Assembly (NCBI RefSeq): GCF_012489685.1
Contig: NC_080045.1
Coordinates: forward strand, 12,549,648-12,613,647
Origin: Lotus japonicus
Lineage: Eukaryota; Streptophyta; Magnoliopsida; Fabales; Fabaceae
DNA length: 64,000 nucleotides
Reading direction: 5' to 3'
Both the position numbers and the translations under genes were made by a program. Of the stretch, positions 23,460-34,214 are shown piece after piece. The notes under the pieces are model-generated. The model searched no databases. It was not told the origin of the DNA and saw only the letters and a list, made by a program, of their open reading frames with translations. Within the stretch, counting starts at the first letter, position 1, and every line of letters begins with the position of its first letter.

Positions 23460-24350
23460 CCACAAATCGAATTATAAATATGTGATGTCTCTTGAATGTG
23501 TTTGATTTTATGTTGATTATACGTAAACCCAGTGTTCCACTCAGCTTTAAAGTCATACGACCCGACAATGTTACGACTGGCTCATAAGGGTCTGATATTA
23601 AGTAGGCACCATAAGGGCGACTTTTTTTATAAGCCAAAAGAATTATATTGAAATGAAGTACAGGGGGTACTTCAACCCAATACAAGTAGGAAAAGAGAAA
23701 CAACGTATATAGAAACAAAAAATCCTTTTACTATTACAATTATCCTACCACCTCCTTGAAGAAAGACTAAAGAGAAAATGCGTCATTAAAACCTTACTAG
23801 GAAAACCCCCCTTGGGAAAACCTAGTGAAGGAAAACCATAAGGGCGGCTAGCGCAACCTGGTTCAGGAACAAATCATCTTGGCTCAATTGGAGAAGTGTC
23901 TGAGCGGTCTGGTAAAGGGCCGAGATACCAATCCAACCGTGCGCTCAGAAGCTCCACTTAAATAGTTTCTCTCACACTTGTAGAGACTTCGAACACAGAC
24001 ATCGAGCCTATAAATACATGTTTCTTCGTTCATTTATGTAACATGTTGTTCATTCTTAGAATTTCTTAAGTTCTTCGGACTCATGGATTCTCTCTTTGCT
24101 CATTTACTGACTTGGGTGTCAGAGTATCTTCTGGATGTACTCCCCTTATGCTCGAGTCCAGCACCACCACTCTCTCATGCCTAGCTAGCCACGACAAAGC
24201 TCCGCCACTGCGTGCAAAAAGAGAAGTAATCCAGAATTCGGAAAGAATATTTAACAACCGAGATTGTATTCCTTTCGGACTACTTAGCTCGTTGGGCTAT
24301 ATCTCTGAAAATTGTTATTAGTACCCGCTGCTTGGTTGGACTATATTCTT
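23460..24350 (+). mobile_element. LTR-retrotransposon remnant (LTR-like), interrupted by a retroposon
   Basis: The stretch around 23850-24150 has the texture of a Ty3-type LTR: a TATA box (TATAAATAC, about 24010), a downstream CTTCGTTCATTTATG region, and a phrase close to CTGACTTGGGTGTCAGAGTA (about 24107), which is common inside plant LTRs just before the end. It is split by a 215-bp retroposon at 23620. No gag-pol is nearby. Boundaries are approximate. Confidence 0.45.
23620..23834 (-). mobile_element. 5'-truncated LINE-type retroposon with 12-bp target duplication
   Basis: ACCATAAGGGCG occurs at 23608-23619 and 23835-23846, flanking 215 bp. On the minus strand the insert ends in an A run (T run at 23622-23628) after the phrase GTATTGGGTTGAAGTAC. 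A poly(A) end, 5' truncation and a 12-bp duplication are the signature of LINE-driven insertion. Confidence 0.8.
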
Positions 24351-25074
24351 CCCGACATAAAACATGGTTTATACGCCCATACAACTACTAAGAACAAATG
24401 ATGAACTAATATATGCAAAGAGACACTTGGTATTATATCTATGTTATATATAGGGCCTCTAATAGGTTCTCACGTATTAAGTATCTCTACGGGGAACTCA
24501 TCCAGACACTTAGGCAAAGAAATTGTATCATAACTAGGCAATTTATCTTAGTAAGCATGTATAAAAAATGTTAGTAAAAAAGCATGTTAGAAGATTTCAT
24601 AGTCCAAAGTACAAGTTTTGTTTGCATAAATAGACATGATTGAATTTTTTCTTTAAAATTATCCTCCCCTTTCTTTTTCTTTTATTACTTTTTAATTTCT
24701 TACCCTTAACTACATTCCTTTTCTCCTCCTCCTTTTTGTCTATGTTTATATTTCTACAAACCTCACTAGGGAAAGAAGCGCAAGGATAATGTTTCTATCT
24801 TTAAAAAGAATAAGAAGGATCCAAGATAGGGACCTCTTTCTCTATGTCTTAGATCTAGATTACTTGCATCAAAAGAAACCCATACTCAACATGTAATAAA
24901 AGAGGAGAATGAAAATTATTAGATGGAAGAGGAAGTGAAGGAATACTAGGCGCCACAATCATCCATTAGAGGAAGGTAAATGAGCCTTGGTGTTGGACGG
25001 CCACAAGCTAGGAAGCTTGATAAAACACTAGAAGTTCCAAGAAAGGACATGAGAGAGAGACTAAAGCTCAAAAA
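24351..25074. other. Intergenic DNA, nothing recognised
   Basis: AT-rich sequence with a pyrimidine-rich patch near 24660-24740 and a purine-rich patch near 24775-24930. No gene, repeat end or RNA gene is visible. Confidence 0.4.
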
Positions 25075-25330
25075 CACTACAAGCAAAGTGCTCATTAGCA
25101 TCAACCGAATGCCGGCTTATGAGAAAAAAACCAACAACGTCACAACTGTTTTACCGTTGGCACTGAGGCAAAGATTAAAATGATTAATTGAAGCTAACTT
25201 GTAGAGTCGGTTCTAAGCCGACGCTACACATGTGGCATGGTGGCCGACGCTACCACACTAAAGTTATAGTGTCGGTCATATAAATCGACTCTAAACGTTA
25301 TGTTATAGGGTCAGCCATAAATAAATGTAT
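25075..25330 (+). mobile_element. CACTA (En/Spm) transposon end
   Basis: Begins CACTACAAGCAAAG, the diagnostic CACTA terminus. It is followed by subterminal motifs in both orientations (GTCGGTTCTAAGCCGACGCT at 25206; GGCCGACGCTACCAC; AGTGTCGGTC). These repeated GCCGACGCTA-like motifs are the usual transposase-binding array of the superfamily. The opposite end is not found nearby, so it is a fragment. Confidence 0.65.
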
Positions 25331-26188
25331 AAAAAAACAAAACAACTACACAACATAATATAAAACTCATAAATTGAAAAACTTAACAAAATAACCCACA
25401 TGGTTGTCAAGATTTGTATTTCCTTCAAATACATTTAAGACTATTTTGAAAACATTTTTCCTATTCTATACATTTACACCATTTCGTTTAGTTTTTCAAT
25501 TCATCAGTGTTACATATTATATAATATGGTTATTTAATTATTATTACATTAATTCATTCATATATTTCATACATCAATACCAACTTTTACTTACAACACA
25601 TCAAAACATGAGAATATTCCTAGAATTCCTATATAGTGCTTCTCGATTACATACAATACATCAGAATATGAGAATGTTCCTATAGTTCCTGAAAGTGCTT
25701 CCCAATTTTGCATATAAATGGTCAAAAATAATAAAGGAACAAAACATTGTTAACTGGTTTCATTATATATTCTTTATGGGCTCTGAGATTGTCTCTTGAC
25801 ATATATTGTGTGTCGTCCTTTTTCATATACTGTGAGAGCACCACTTTTCATATAGTGCAGGTACATTTCTCTTTGAGAAATCGTTTTGTTGTTGTCTAAG
25901 CACAATGTATTTTGGTTACACTTTGACAAACAAATTCATCACATAAACACAACCTAACAAAATAATACTAAAAATATTAGCTTTCATAATCTTTTAAGCA
26001 AACTAAAACCCTCAAATCAATTTAAATTTGTAGACATACATGTGCCAAGTCGCCCTTGATCTTAAAATTACACTTTTGAAAAACGATTCATAACATATTC
26101 TGTCTATCACAGACAAACACAACCTATCAAATAAAACTAAAAAAGTCAGTAAAATTAAACTCATCCTCAGTAAATATATCTCACAAGT
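25331..26188. other. AT-rich DNA with a short tandem duplication
   Basis: About 25600-25710 holds two diverged copies of a 66-70 bp unit (ACATGAGAATATTCCTAGAA and ATATGAGAATGTTCCTATAG). The rest shows no gene. Confidence 0.45.
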
Positions 26189-26495
26189 TAGGGTTGATCC
26201 CGACATTTTGGAGGCCCTGGGTAAATAATAAAAATAGACCCCTAAATTTTTTTTTTAGAGAAAGTTTAATGGAACACTACGCCAAAAAAAGCCTTTTACA
26301 GCGGTTCGGACCCGCTGTAAAGCTCGTCGTTGTAAAAGACTATACAACGGTCCAAACCGCTGTAAAAGATAGATTATTTACAGCGGTTTTTAAAGGACAA
26401 CCGCTGTAAAAAAATTCACATTTTTTTTCTCGGGCCCCTTCTTTTTTGAGGCCCTGGGCTGTGGACCTGCTTGCACAGGCCCAGGGCCGGCCCTG
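26189..26495. mobile_element. hAT element with exact 8-bp target duplication, invaded by a CACTA fragment
   Basis: TCACAAGT occurs at 26181-26188 and 26496-26503. The element starts TAGGGTTGATCCC and ends GGGCCGGCCCTG, whose complement CAGGGCCGGCCC is the matching hAT-type inverted end. Just inside both ends lies GAGGCCCTGGG. The centre is replaced or interrupted by a CACTA-type end (26275-26412). Confidence 0.82.
26275..26412 (+). mobile_element. CACTA-type element end nested in the hAT element
   Basis: Starts CACTACGCCAAAAAAAG, a typical CACTA terminus, and carries four copies of a TTTACAGCGGTT-like subterminal motif, two direct and two inverted. The opposite TAGTG end is missing, so it is a truncated copy. 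Confidence 0.7.
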
Positions 26496-26503
26496 TCACA
26501 AGT

Positions 26504-26716
26504 GAGTTACTTATCAAACAAAAATCAAATAAGATAATCATATACCGCCAAATTCGGCAGAAGGTAGTGAATATGATGACAATGTAGTAGTGGGGCGACA
26601 ATGGACGGCGACAGTTGGGCGGCCCACCACGATGGGGTGTCACCTTGTAGAGTTGTAGTGGGAGTAAGACGGCGACGACGCAACATTAGGGCGACATGAG
26701 TGGACGACATTGGCAC
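26504..26716. other. GC-rich DNA hosting the TRIM insertion (left part)
   Basis: Rich in GGCGAC and related triplets. The same kind of sequence resumes right of the TRIM (27288-27480), so both are halves of one older GC-rich segment. No gene is recognised. Confidence 0.4.
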
Positions 26717-27287
26717 TATTAGAAATTGGGAGGCCTATACTCAACCACAAAAGCTAGCTCAAGAGTTGAGGTTTGCACAACCCTTATAAACACTTGATTG
26801 GCCTTATCTCTAGCCAATGTGGGACTTCTAACACACCCCCTCACGTCCAGGATTGAACAGACTGGAACGTGGGAACAACAACGGGTGGCCCAAATATGGG
26901 AGGTCTCCACACAACAAATGGATCTAGGATAGGCTCTGATACCATATTAGAAATTGGGAGGCCTATACTCAACCACAAAAGCTAGCTCAAGAGTTGAGGT
27001 TTGCACTACCCTTATAAAGCTTATCTTGGCTCTATCTCTAGCCAATGTGGGACTTCTAACACACCCCCTCACGTCCAGGATTGAACAGACTGGAACGTGG
27101 GATTAACAACGGGTGGCCCAATAATGGGAGGTCTCCACAACAAATGGATCTAGGATAGGCTCTAATACCATATTAGAAATTGGGAGGCCTATACTCAACC
27201 ACAAAAGCTAGCTCAAGAGTTGAGGTTTGCACAACCCTTATAAACACTTGATTGGCCTTATCTCTAGCCAATGTGAGACTTCTAACA
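26717..27287 (-). mobile_element. Tandem TRIM retrotransposon: three LTRs and two internal regions
   Basis: Three near-identical 117-bp repeats lie at 26717-26833, 26945-27061 and 27171-27287. They are separated by two internal regions of 111 and 109 bp. On the minus strand each repeat begins TGTTAGAAGTCCC. The internal regions begin TGGTATCAGAGCC, the primer-binding site for initiator Met-tRNA, and end in a purine tract (GAGGGGGTG) next to the following LTR. The order is thus LTR-PBS-PPT-LTR-PBS-PPT-LTR with no coding capacity, a terminal-repeat retrotransposon in miniature. The right PBS carries one change (TGGTATTAGAG). The LTR 3' end reads CTAATA rather than the usual CA. No 5-bp duplication is visible. 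Confidence 0.9.
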
Positions 27288-28989
27288 CAACAATGCGACG
27301 GCAAGAGCGGGGTGATGACGGTGCGGTAATAGGGAGGCGGGAGAGGCTGAGGAAGAGAATGAGGATGGTGGATCTAGTGGCTGAGGGAGAAGGTGATGGT
27401 GGCGAAAGAGGAGGGAGGGGGCAGAAATACTTGAGGGAGGGTGATAGTGGCGGGGCCGGGACGAGGGTGGATGCTAGTTGAAACAGAGAAGAAAATGTCG
27501 TGTTACCATATATATAGTTATAAAAACCTTCCTCTAGTTTGCGAAGTAGGAATCGACCGGAAGTTGTGATTTCCTAGCTAGTTTCCTAGTTACATGTAAA
27601 ATTAATTTCAAAAGAGCCGAGATTCCCATAGTCCCCTTCTCTAAGTTAAATTATTTAGTAAATAATCTAACATGTCACATTACATATATCATATATATGT
27701 AAACAAGGACCAGATGGAACTCTGCCCCAAAATCTTTTACAACATGTTTCTGCGTGTCTTAGTTTGAGAAAGAAACCAAAACTCATAAGCAAGCAAGGTT
27801 GAATATTTCTCCAGTTTTGTTAATTTCTTGAACAAAACTGGCACATCGTCACGTGTTTAGTGAAGTGGCAACGTTCCAATACATTACAATTGGGTTCCAG
27901 TCTTTGGTCTTAAATCTTAATGCATGCAGTGTGTGACTGACTACGTGTATATAACAGAAACAAACACACCATGTCCCTCTTCATGACAGGCATCAATTAT
28001 ACACACATGGACTTGTCCCAACTGCACTTCATCTACTCTTTCCCCAAACCCCATTGAGTACATTCAAAGTTTAAGCAGATAAAGGAACAAGATTTTTAAC
28101 TTTATTACACCCTAACTAAAAATGAGTTAGTTAAATTAATCAATCTCATTAGAACTTATGGAAATATGACAAAAGATTACCTGAATATTTTTCAACAATC
28201 TTATCCAACTAAAACAGGTTGAGATATTCTCTCCTTAAATTACATTTAGCTTCTTATCTAATAAAATTATGTCATGTTAATTTAAAAAGAACATGCATGG
28301 ATATGATATTTATAACATTACATAGGTGATTACTAAATGACATGACACAATTTTATTGGGGACAAAAAATGAGACACAATTTAATGATAAAAGATCTTCA
28401 TCTAATTAAAAGTTGTATGCTTTTATGGCAAAGCTATAAGTTGCGTACTTTTTCACACACTTTTAAGTTTCAACTTCAAAATACTTAATTAAACGTGACG
28501 AGAATTGACATTAATTGACACTTGTGGTAGTTTATGACAGCCACAAATTAAAGTTGGTTTTTTTTAAAGAAAAACACATTGCAAATTTCACATATATTTT
28601 CATATGCGAAATTTGTCTCAGTTTCAATCAGTCAAATTGTGTTTAATATTTTTCTAACTTCTTGCTCTGTAGGTGTTAAAAATCGCCAAAAAACTGAGTA
28701 GGGCTCATATGCCAATAGTGTACGGAGTTCAATTACCTTTTTCCTTCAAGAAATTATAAGCCCTTTATATGTCTAATTAACCGTGACAACATGTAGGTGT
28801 GTGTTAAATCAAATATGGGTATGTTATGGAAGCATTAATGTCCCAAACCAACACATCCACACTTGTATCTTGCAACTTACTGCTGTGTGGATGGCGATGA
28901 TTTCAATATGCAGCTAGCCTCACTGTCCCCACCATCACTAATAATTCATTAAAATCCTTCCCCTTTTTCAATTTTTTTTTCATTTTTTC
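27288..28989. other. Intergenic region, including upstream DNA of the peptide gene
   Basis: After a GC-rich patch (to about 27480) the sequence is AT-rich. Around 27850-27990 are promoter-like phrases (CACGTG at about 27850, TGCATGCA). No gene is recognised. The last few hundred bases probably hold upstream control sequence of the gene at 29077. Confidence 0.4.
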
Positions 28990-28994
28990 CTCCT

Positions 28995-29001
28995 TATAAA
29001 T
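28995..29001 (+). promoter_or_regulatory. TATA box of the secreted-peptide gene
   Basis: TATAAAT, 76 bases upstream of the first ATG (29077), followed by an A/C-rich leader typical of plant 5' UTRs. Spacing fits a transcription start near 29025-29030. Confidence 0.6.
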
Positions 29002-29076
29002 GAATCCAACATTAGCACATTCTTCTTACTTCTAATAGTAAGTTTTAACAAAAATCCACAAGAAAAAAAATTGAGC

Positions 29077-29497
29077 ATGCTGCATATGGAGCTTAGATCT
29101 ACCTTCACCACCTGCTTCTTTCTCTTTCTCATCCTTGCTCTGCCCCATTTCCTAAGAGGTTTGTATCTAATTTTGTACACAGACTCATGCTTAATTTCTC
29201 TCTATAATATGCTTTTTATATAATTAATATGTCATAGTTAATGTGTTTGTTGATGGCAAACATATTTAATTAATTGATGCAGGGGAATCAGAAGCATTAT
29301 TACATTCAGAGATTTATGAGATTGATTATAGAGGTCCTGAGACTCACTCGTCTGTTCCCCCTCCTCATCATTCTGGTGGTCATCCTCATTCAACTAGTCA
29401 GAAAGCACTGATCAGTGGTAATCACGAAGAAAATAAGGCAAGACTTTCATGCTCCTTGAAAATCATTGAATTTCTATGTTTAACAATTGAGTATTGA
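29077..29497 (+). CDS. Small secreted peptide precursor (candidate signalling peptide)
   Basis: Two exons, 29077-29158 and 29283-29497, joined by a GT-AG intron, give 98 residues. An alternative start is Met 29086. The N-terminus is a strong signal peptide: STFTTC, then a hydrophobic run FFLFLILALPHFL, with likely cleavage near RGES. The mature part has an acidic segment with a conserved-looking core (EIYEIDYRGPETHSS, about residues 39-53), then PPPHHSGGHPHS. An Asp-Tyr preceded by acidic residues is the usual tyrosine-sulfation context in plant peptide hormones (PSK, PSY, RGF and CIF types); assignment to any of these is not supported. The frame ends at TGA 29495, but NHEENK is followed by GCAAGA, a possible GC donor, so a further exon may replace the last 19 residues. 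Confidence 0.7.
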
Positions 29498-30059
29498 TCA
29501 TGATCTAGGTTTAATTTTAGTGCCTTTAACTTTAGTAGCAAGGGAAAGTAGAGATTAAATTACACATCCCCTTTTTTGTTTCCTTTCTGCTGAGATGTTA
29601 TGATTTTATTTAACAGTAATTCTTAGACAAAAAAGAATAGTTCAATTAAAATGATTGGTTAGATTACATTGTTTATAAAATCAGACCAATTGTTGAACCG
29701 GTGAAAGTACTTACTAAGTTAATTAGTTCAAGTGTAATTAAACTGATAACAATCAAATATCATAACATGAAATTTGTAGTAGATTAGTGGTTATGCTTCT
29801 TGAGAGACAAAAAACCCAGGTATCCAACTTCTTGGGGATATTATACACATTTCCAATCAATACTATAATACAAGTCCCACATTGATTAGATCTTTGAGAG
29901 TGTGGATACTGGATGCTCTATATATTCTTACATTCTATGTACAAGTCCCACATCATATAGAGTTTATAAATGTGTTGGTAGAATGCTCATTAAAAGCAAC
30001 TTCAATGGTTGCTAGATTTCCAAGGCTTCACAAGAATGCGTACCTAACAAACTCCCTAT
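29498..30059. other. Downstream DNA and repeat scraps
   Basis: No gene. Around 29873-29970 the phrase AGTCCCACAT occurs twice with TATA-like text, similar to edges of TRIM or LTR elements. Boundaries cannot be drawn. Confidence 0.35.
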
Positions 30060-31020
30060 TATAAGTAAAAATAGTAAATAAAGTAGTAGGACGAGTCTCT
30101 CAAAATAGAAAAGCCCACATTTGAGTCATCTTAGCCAATTTATCAGTTATCGTGTTACAACTTTTAGATGCATGAATAAAAAAAAACCTCTCAATTTAGA
30201 TGAAGAAGTTGAAGGATTGAAGTTATCTCTACTTATAAATAGGAATTGCACGTAACCACCATTATGGAGGAGGTCTACAACCTTAAAACAGTCAGACTCA
30301 CATCTGAACCATGACAATCCCTCACAATTCGATCAGCTGATCACACGCTAAACGCTTGATGAAGAAAGGTTGTTGTCATTTGTATTCATTTTAACCAATT
30401 GATCTAGAGGAGGGGGCCAATTATTAGCAATGTCGTTTGCTGGAAAGACGTCGCCAACAGAATTAGAAGATCCATGTTCTGCACAACTAAGGAGATCGTG
30501 CGATGAACATGGGAGAGGGGCCAAACTGATTGGTCAAACACCGATTTATTGCGCTAAAGCCAAATCCACCAAGTATGCGTAAGAAACACAACACTTCTCA
30601 CATGCTTGATCATAAACAACAACCAATCATGTAGGTTAACACCAAAGAAATTCAAAGTGAGAGGGAGGTTCAAATTTAGCCAAACCTGACGAGCATGAGG
30701 ACATCCCCTTAAGAAGTTCAAAATATCTTCGGAAGGGCACAAAGATCTCGCACAATTGAGCAAATCAGCTAGGTTGTAATGAAAGTGGTATGCATTCGTA
30801 GGAAGACTGCCAAGAACATAAAGTCAAAGAAAGATTTTGATCTTCTCTTGGACAACAGATTTCCAAAGAGCAAGCCAAGGAAATGAGAGATCAGGCTCGT
30901 GGGACTGCGCCTATAGCTAGAACTTAGAAGTATGTAGTAGAAGGATTGTACCCAAAGTCCCAAACACAGGGGAGCTCGACCAGGCCCAAGCATCATCTGA
31001 ATCACTAATATGAACTTAGA
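30060..31020 (-). mobile_element. Decayed LINE 3' part (zf-RVT and RNase H)
   Basis: On the minus strand, in broken frames, are recognisable pieces of LINE ORF2 C-terminus: EKIKIFLWL-like text near 30840, then a zf-RVT segment (CPSEDILNFLRGCPHARQVW, 30650-30740). An RNase H scrap with ESDCFKVVDLLHNGGY lies near 30230-30300. Several shifts and stops make it a relic. It is not the continuation of the LINE at the left edge. Confidence 0.7.
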
Positions 31021-31506
31021 CCCCCAAAAAAAAAATCACTAATTTCTTAGTTGCGGGACGGTTTTCGCATAAAGGATAAAGATAGGAGATCAAAAGTGCA
31101 ATTAAGCCTTTGAACAAAGAGCTGAAATTAGTACTTCAGGCTTCACATTAATCAATTTAGACGATTAAAAAACAAAAAAGGTTTTCTATTTTAAAACAAA
31201 AAATTAAGAAATAGTTTTTAAATTTATTATCAAAAAAGTCCTAATCAAACAATTTTTTTAATTTTACGAAACACAAAAAATGTTTTTTTAATTCATTGGT
31301 TTTGTCAGATTCATCCTTTTGCGGTTTATACTGACATCAGAACCGGTTAGGGACTCGGCTTCCAGTTTAACCAACTTTATTTTAAAAACCACGACTGTTT
31401 TTAGTTTTCTTAAACATGGCTAAATCACATGACCATCCTAAAAACATGTAGTTTTTTTTTTTTTCATTGTAGGCTAAAATGTAAGATGATAAAAACATGA
31501 AATTAA
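31021..31506. other. AT-rich spacer
   Basis: Contains the phrase CAAAAGTGCAATTAAGCC (31089), which matches one end of the Mutator-like MITE family at 61781-62339, without a partner end. No gene. Confidence 0.4.
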
Positions 31507-33885
31507 GGGCTTGTTTGATTGTGTTTTCAATTTTTTTTGTTTTTAAAACTGTTTTGTAAAATGATTTTTAAGAACTATTTTTTAGAACAATATTAAAAGA
31601 AAACTTGTTTGGTAATTAGATTTTGGAAAAAAAAAACACAAAAACTTGTTTAATAAATTTGTTCTAAAAACATGTTTTAGAAAGAAAAAAAATAGAAAAC
31701 TCGTTTGGGTCCATTAATCTTGTTTCATCATAAGATTTTTGAATAAAATTAAACTTCTTTTAAAAAGCATAGTGTAACATAAATCCACATGACAGATATT
31801 AATTTATATGTTTTAGAGCTTAACAAAATCATTCAAATGCACATTGGTTTTCCCTGTGAACTTCCTCCTCTTTCTTAAGGGTGAAACCATTCTGTCTTTA
31901 TTATGGTCATCTAAAAACTTGTGTAAGGTTACACATTGCTATTTTGACTTGGCAGGTTTTTAAAAAAAAATCAAAAAACATATATATTAGTAAATTAGTT
32001 AATGAAGGATTAGGTTAATTAGTGAATAAATTATCCTCCTCCTTCCTCAACCCATCATCTTCACAAATCACTCCAGAAGATTTTCATCAAAGATTGGAAC
32101 ATGAACATAGCCCAAGATTGCAAGAAGCAAACAACACACAAATTAACAAAACCCAGATGCCAAAAAGGAAAAAGCAAGGAAATCTGGAAAAACAACACAT
32201 ACGCATTACAGTTTGTTGTTCTGCTACACCAAAATTCTCTCAAAGGAAGATGCTTTGTTGTTTCAATTCAAAGCAACAGTGGATATATATACAGAAAAAC
32301 ATGTGGGTATATTAAAAAATTTAAAATTTACACCCGATAGGAATCTCACATAGACACTTTTGATCTTCTCCAATGACACCAGAGCTGTTACCTTGCTGAT
32401 TCCCCAAGCTCCTTCCTTTCCTCACGCTTGTTATCGCCGCCGCTGCAACCAATCGACAAGAAAATGGAGCAACCAACCTTGATCTGGGTTCGTCGCCGTC
32501 AGAACAACCTCCACCAACCTCCAGAAAACACCAAAATGGCAACCCAGAAGAGGAAGCAACCCAGATCTATGAGAAGAGGAAGCAACAAACCTCGATTTGG
32601 GTTCGTCGTCGTCGTCATCAACGCTCTCGGAATCTGGGTTCGTCGCCGTCATCGAGCGATTTTCGTGATCTGGGTTCTTTTGATAAAAGAGGGTTTCGTC
32701 CGACATGGTGGTGCGGCTCCAGATCGAGAGAAATCTAGATCCAGGAGAGAGAGAATGGGGTAAAAAAGGGAACGATCTTGGACGCACAACAAGGAGAGCG
32801 ACTTCATGCGTACTTGGTTGCGGAGGTCGTGCGACGGCGGATTGGAGCGGTGATTCATGGTTGTTGCCATCTGGGTAAAGGGAAGAGGTTTGTGGGGTTG
32901 GTTTCTGGGTAATGGAAATAGATCTGTTGGTTCATATTTGTTTATCTTTCAGGACCTTTTTCTGTGTTTTTGGATTTGGGTGAAAGAAGGGGGGAAGATT
33001 ATTTTTGTTTCTGAAAACAAGGGAGAAGGAGAATAAAGCGGTGGGTTGATGGGGTTTGGCTGCTGGGTGTTGTGTTGTGGCTATGGGTGGAGAAGGTTTA
33101 ACATATGAAGATGAAGAAGTCAGATGAGGATTTGAGAAAAAAAAATGAGCGTGATTTGAGAAATTTTAATTGGGATTCACGAATTGAATTAGAACATAAG
33201 GAAAAAAAAACACGCATCAATCACCTGGGTTAATTTTAAACTAACCCTAATTATTCTCTAATTATTAACTTAAATATTGTATAATCTAATAACTATTTTA
33301 TTTTTTAAAAAAAAAATGCAAAAAACCTGATGTACCAGGTCAAAAGGCTCATGTGCAACCTTACACCACTTTTTAGATGACCATAATAAATTTTTCCCAT
33401 AACTACCACCTTGGATGTTAGAACCAAATACAAGAAGAAAGTAGAAAGCAAGAAACCACATGGGAAGTGACAAACCATGAGACCCCAATACAAGTATACA
33501 ACTCTTGCCTTAAGTACCAAATACAAGATATAAAAACCAGCATCAGATAGATAGTGAGGGGCACCCATCCAACTTGGTCATGCGTGCGGAGAGACCAATC
33601 ATCCACATCCCAAGAAATTTATTGTAAGAATACCATTGTACTAGCCCTTAACCTGGCATGGCTACCCCCCTCACCCATAGTCACGCACCATTAGCCGATT
33701 AAATAATTTAAAAACAGAGAATAAAAACAATTTTTTTCTGTTCTGATTTTTTTGTTTTTAAAACAATAAAATAGAAAACAGTTCTTAAATTAATTTTGAG
33801 AAAACAGTTTAATCAAGCAAGTTTTTTTGTTTTTTAATTTTATAAAACAGAAAGTTGTTTTTAAAAACAGTTATCAAACAGGCCC
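31507..33885. mobile_element. PIF/Harbinger-type element with long AT-rich inverted ends
   Basis: Left end GGGCTTGTTTGATTGTG and right end, complementary strand, GGGCCTGTTTGATAACTG. Both are followed by runs of TTTTTAAAAC and TTCTGTTTT-like text, giving roughly 150-bp imperfect inverted ends. TAA flanks both sides (31504-31506 and 33886-33888), the 3-bp duplication of this superfamily. The 2.4-kb body contains a second inverted-repeat element (31879-33398). Two unrelated MITEs facing each other is a less likely alternative. Confidence 0.6.
31879..33398. mobile_element. Pack-MULE-like element carrying a gene fragment
   Basis: The left arm (31879 to about 31965) and right arm (about 33320-33398) are inverted copies. 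Both read TTTATTATGGTCATCTAAAAA, GTGTAAGGTT, CACAT, then a TTTTGACTTGG or TTTTGACCTGG phrase. Between them lies 1.3 kb of GC-richer DNA (about 32030-33120) with purine- and CGTCG-rich text resembling a plant 5' UTR and first exon, with short frames on both strands but no element gene. Long inverted arms around host-like DNA is the Pack-MULE pattern. A 9-bp duplication is not visible, and the captured gene is not recognised. Confidence 0.5.
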
Positions 33886-33903
33886 TAAGTCAAATTCAAT
33901 TTT

Positions 33904-34109
33904 ATTTTTTTTTTGAAAAGGGAAATATAATGGATTAGAAAAAGGAACTTGGGAACAAAGCTCGCCCAAGGAAGCTAACAAAAAGAGACAAAAAGAGAGA
34001 GCAAAACAAAAGACAGAACAAGAAAAAAAGCAATATAGAGCAAAAGAAAAGCAAGAACTAAAGCCACAAGAAATAGGACACAGTAGCAGCATAACCCCAA
34101 AAAATGCTC
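33904..34109 (-). mobile_element. 5'-truncated LINE-type retroposon with 15-bp target duplication
   Basis: GTCAAATTCAATTTT occurs at 33889-33903 and again at 34110-34124. The 206-bp insert has its A run at the left on the minus strand (TTTTCAAAAAAAAA), preceded by a pyrimidine-rich 3' UTR-like sequence. It inserted one base right of the PIF element's TAA duplication. Confidence 0.82.
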
Positions 34110-34214
34110 GTCAAATTCAATTTTTTATTGACATAAAATCATCATAATGTACATTTCATAAGATAAAAAATGAATAGTAAAAAGATAAATAATAATTCAT
34201 GTATGTTTTTTTAT

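Noticed and set aside
23885..23960. tRNA-like text (GAGCGGTCTGGTAAAGGGCCGAGA)
   Set aside because: Resembles a Ser/Leu tRNA only in a few words; no acceptor stem, no box B and no consistent cloverleaf. It lies inside an LTR-like remnant.
26717..27287. CRISPR-like array of three repeats
   Set aside because: The repeats are 117 bp with internal PBS and PPT sequences, in a plant genome; it is a tandem TRIM.
26717..27287. Cassandra element (5S rRNA-containing TRIM)
   Set aside because: The LTRs contain no 5S-like pol III promoter sequence.
32428..32787. ORFs on both strands (111 and 118 codons) in the GC-richer segment
   Set aside because: They overlap each other on opposite strands and have Arg/Ser-rich low-complexity text; more likely captured leader sequence in the Pack-MULE-like element than genes.
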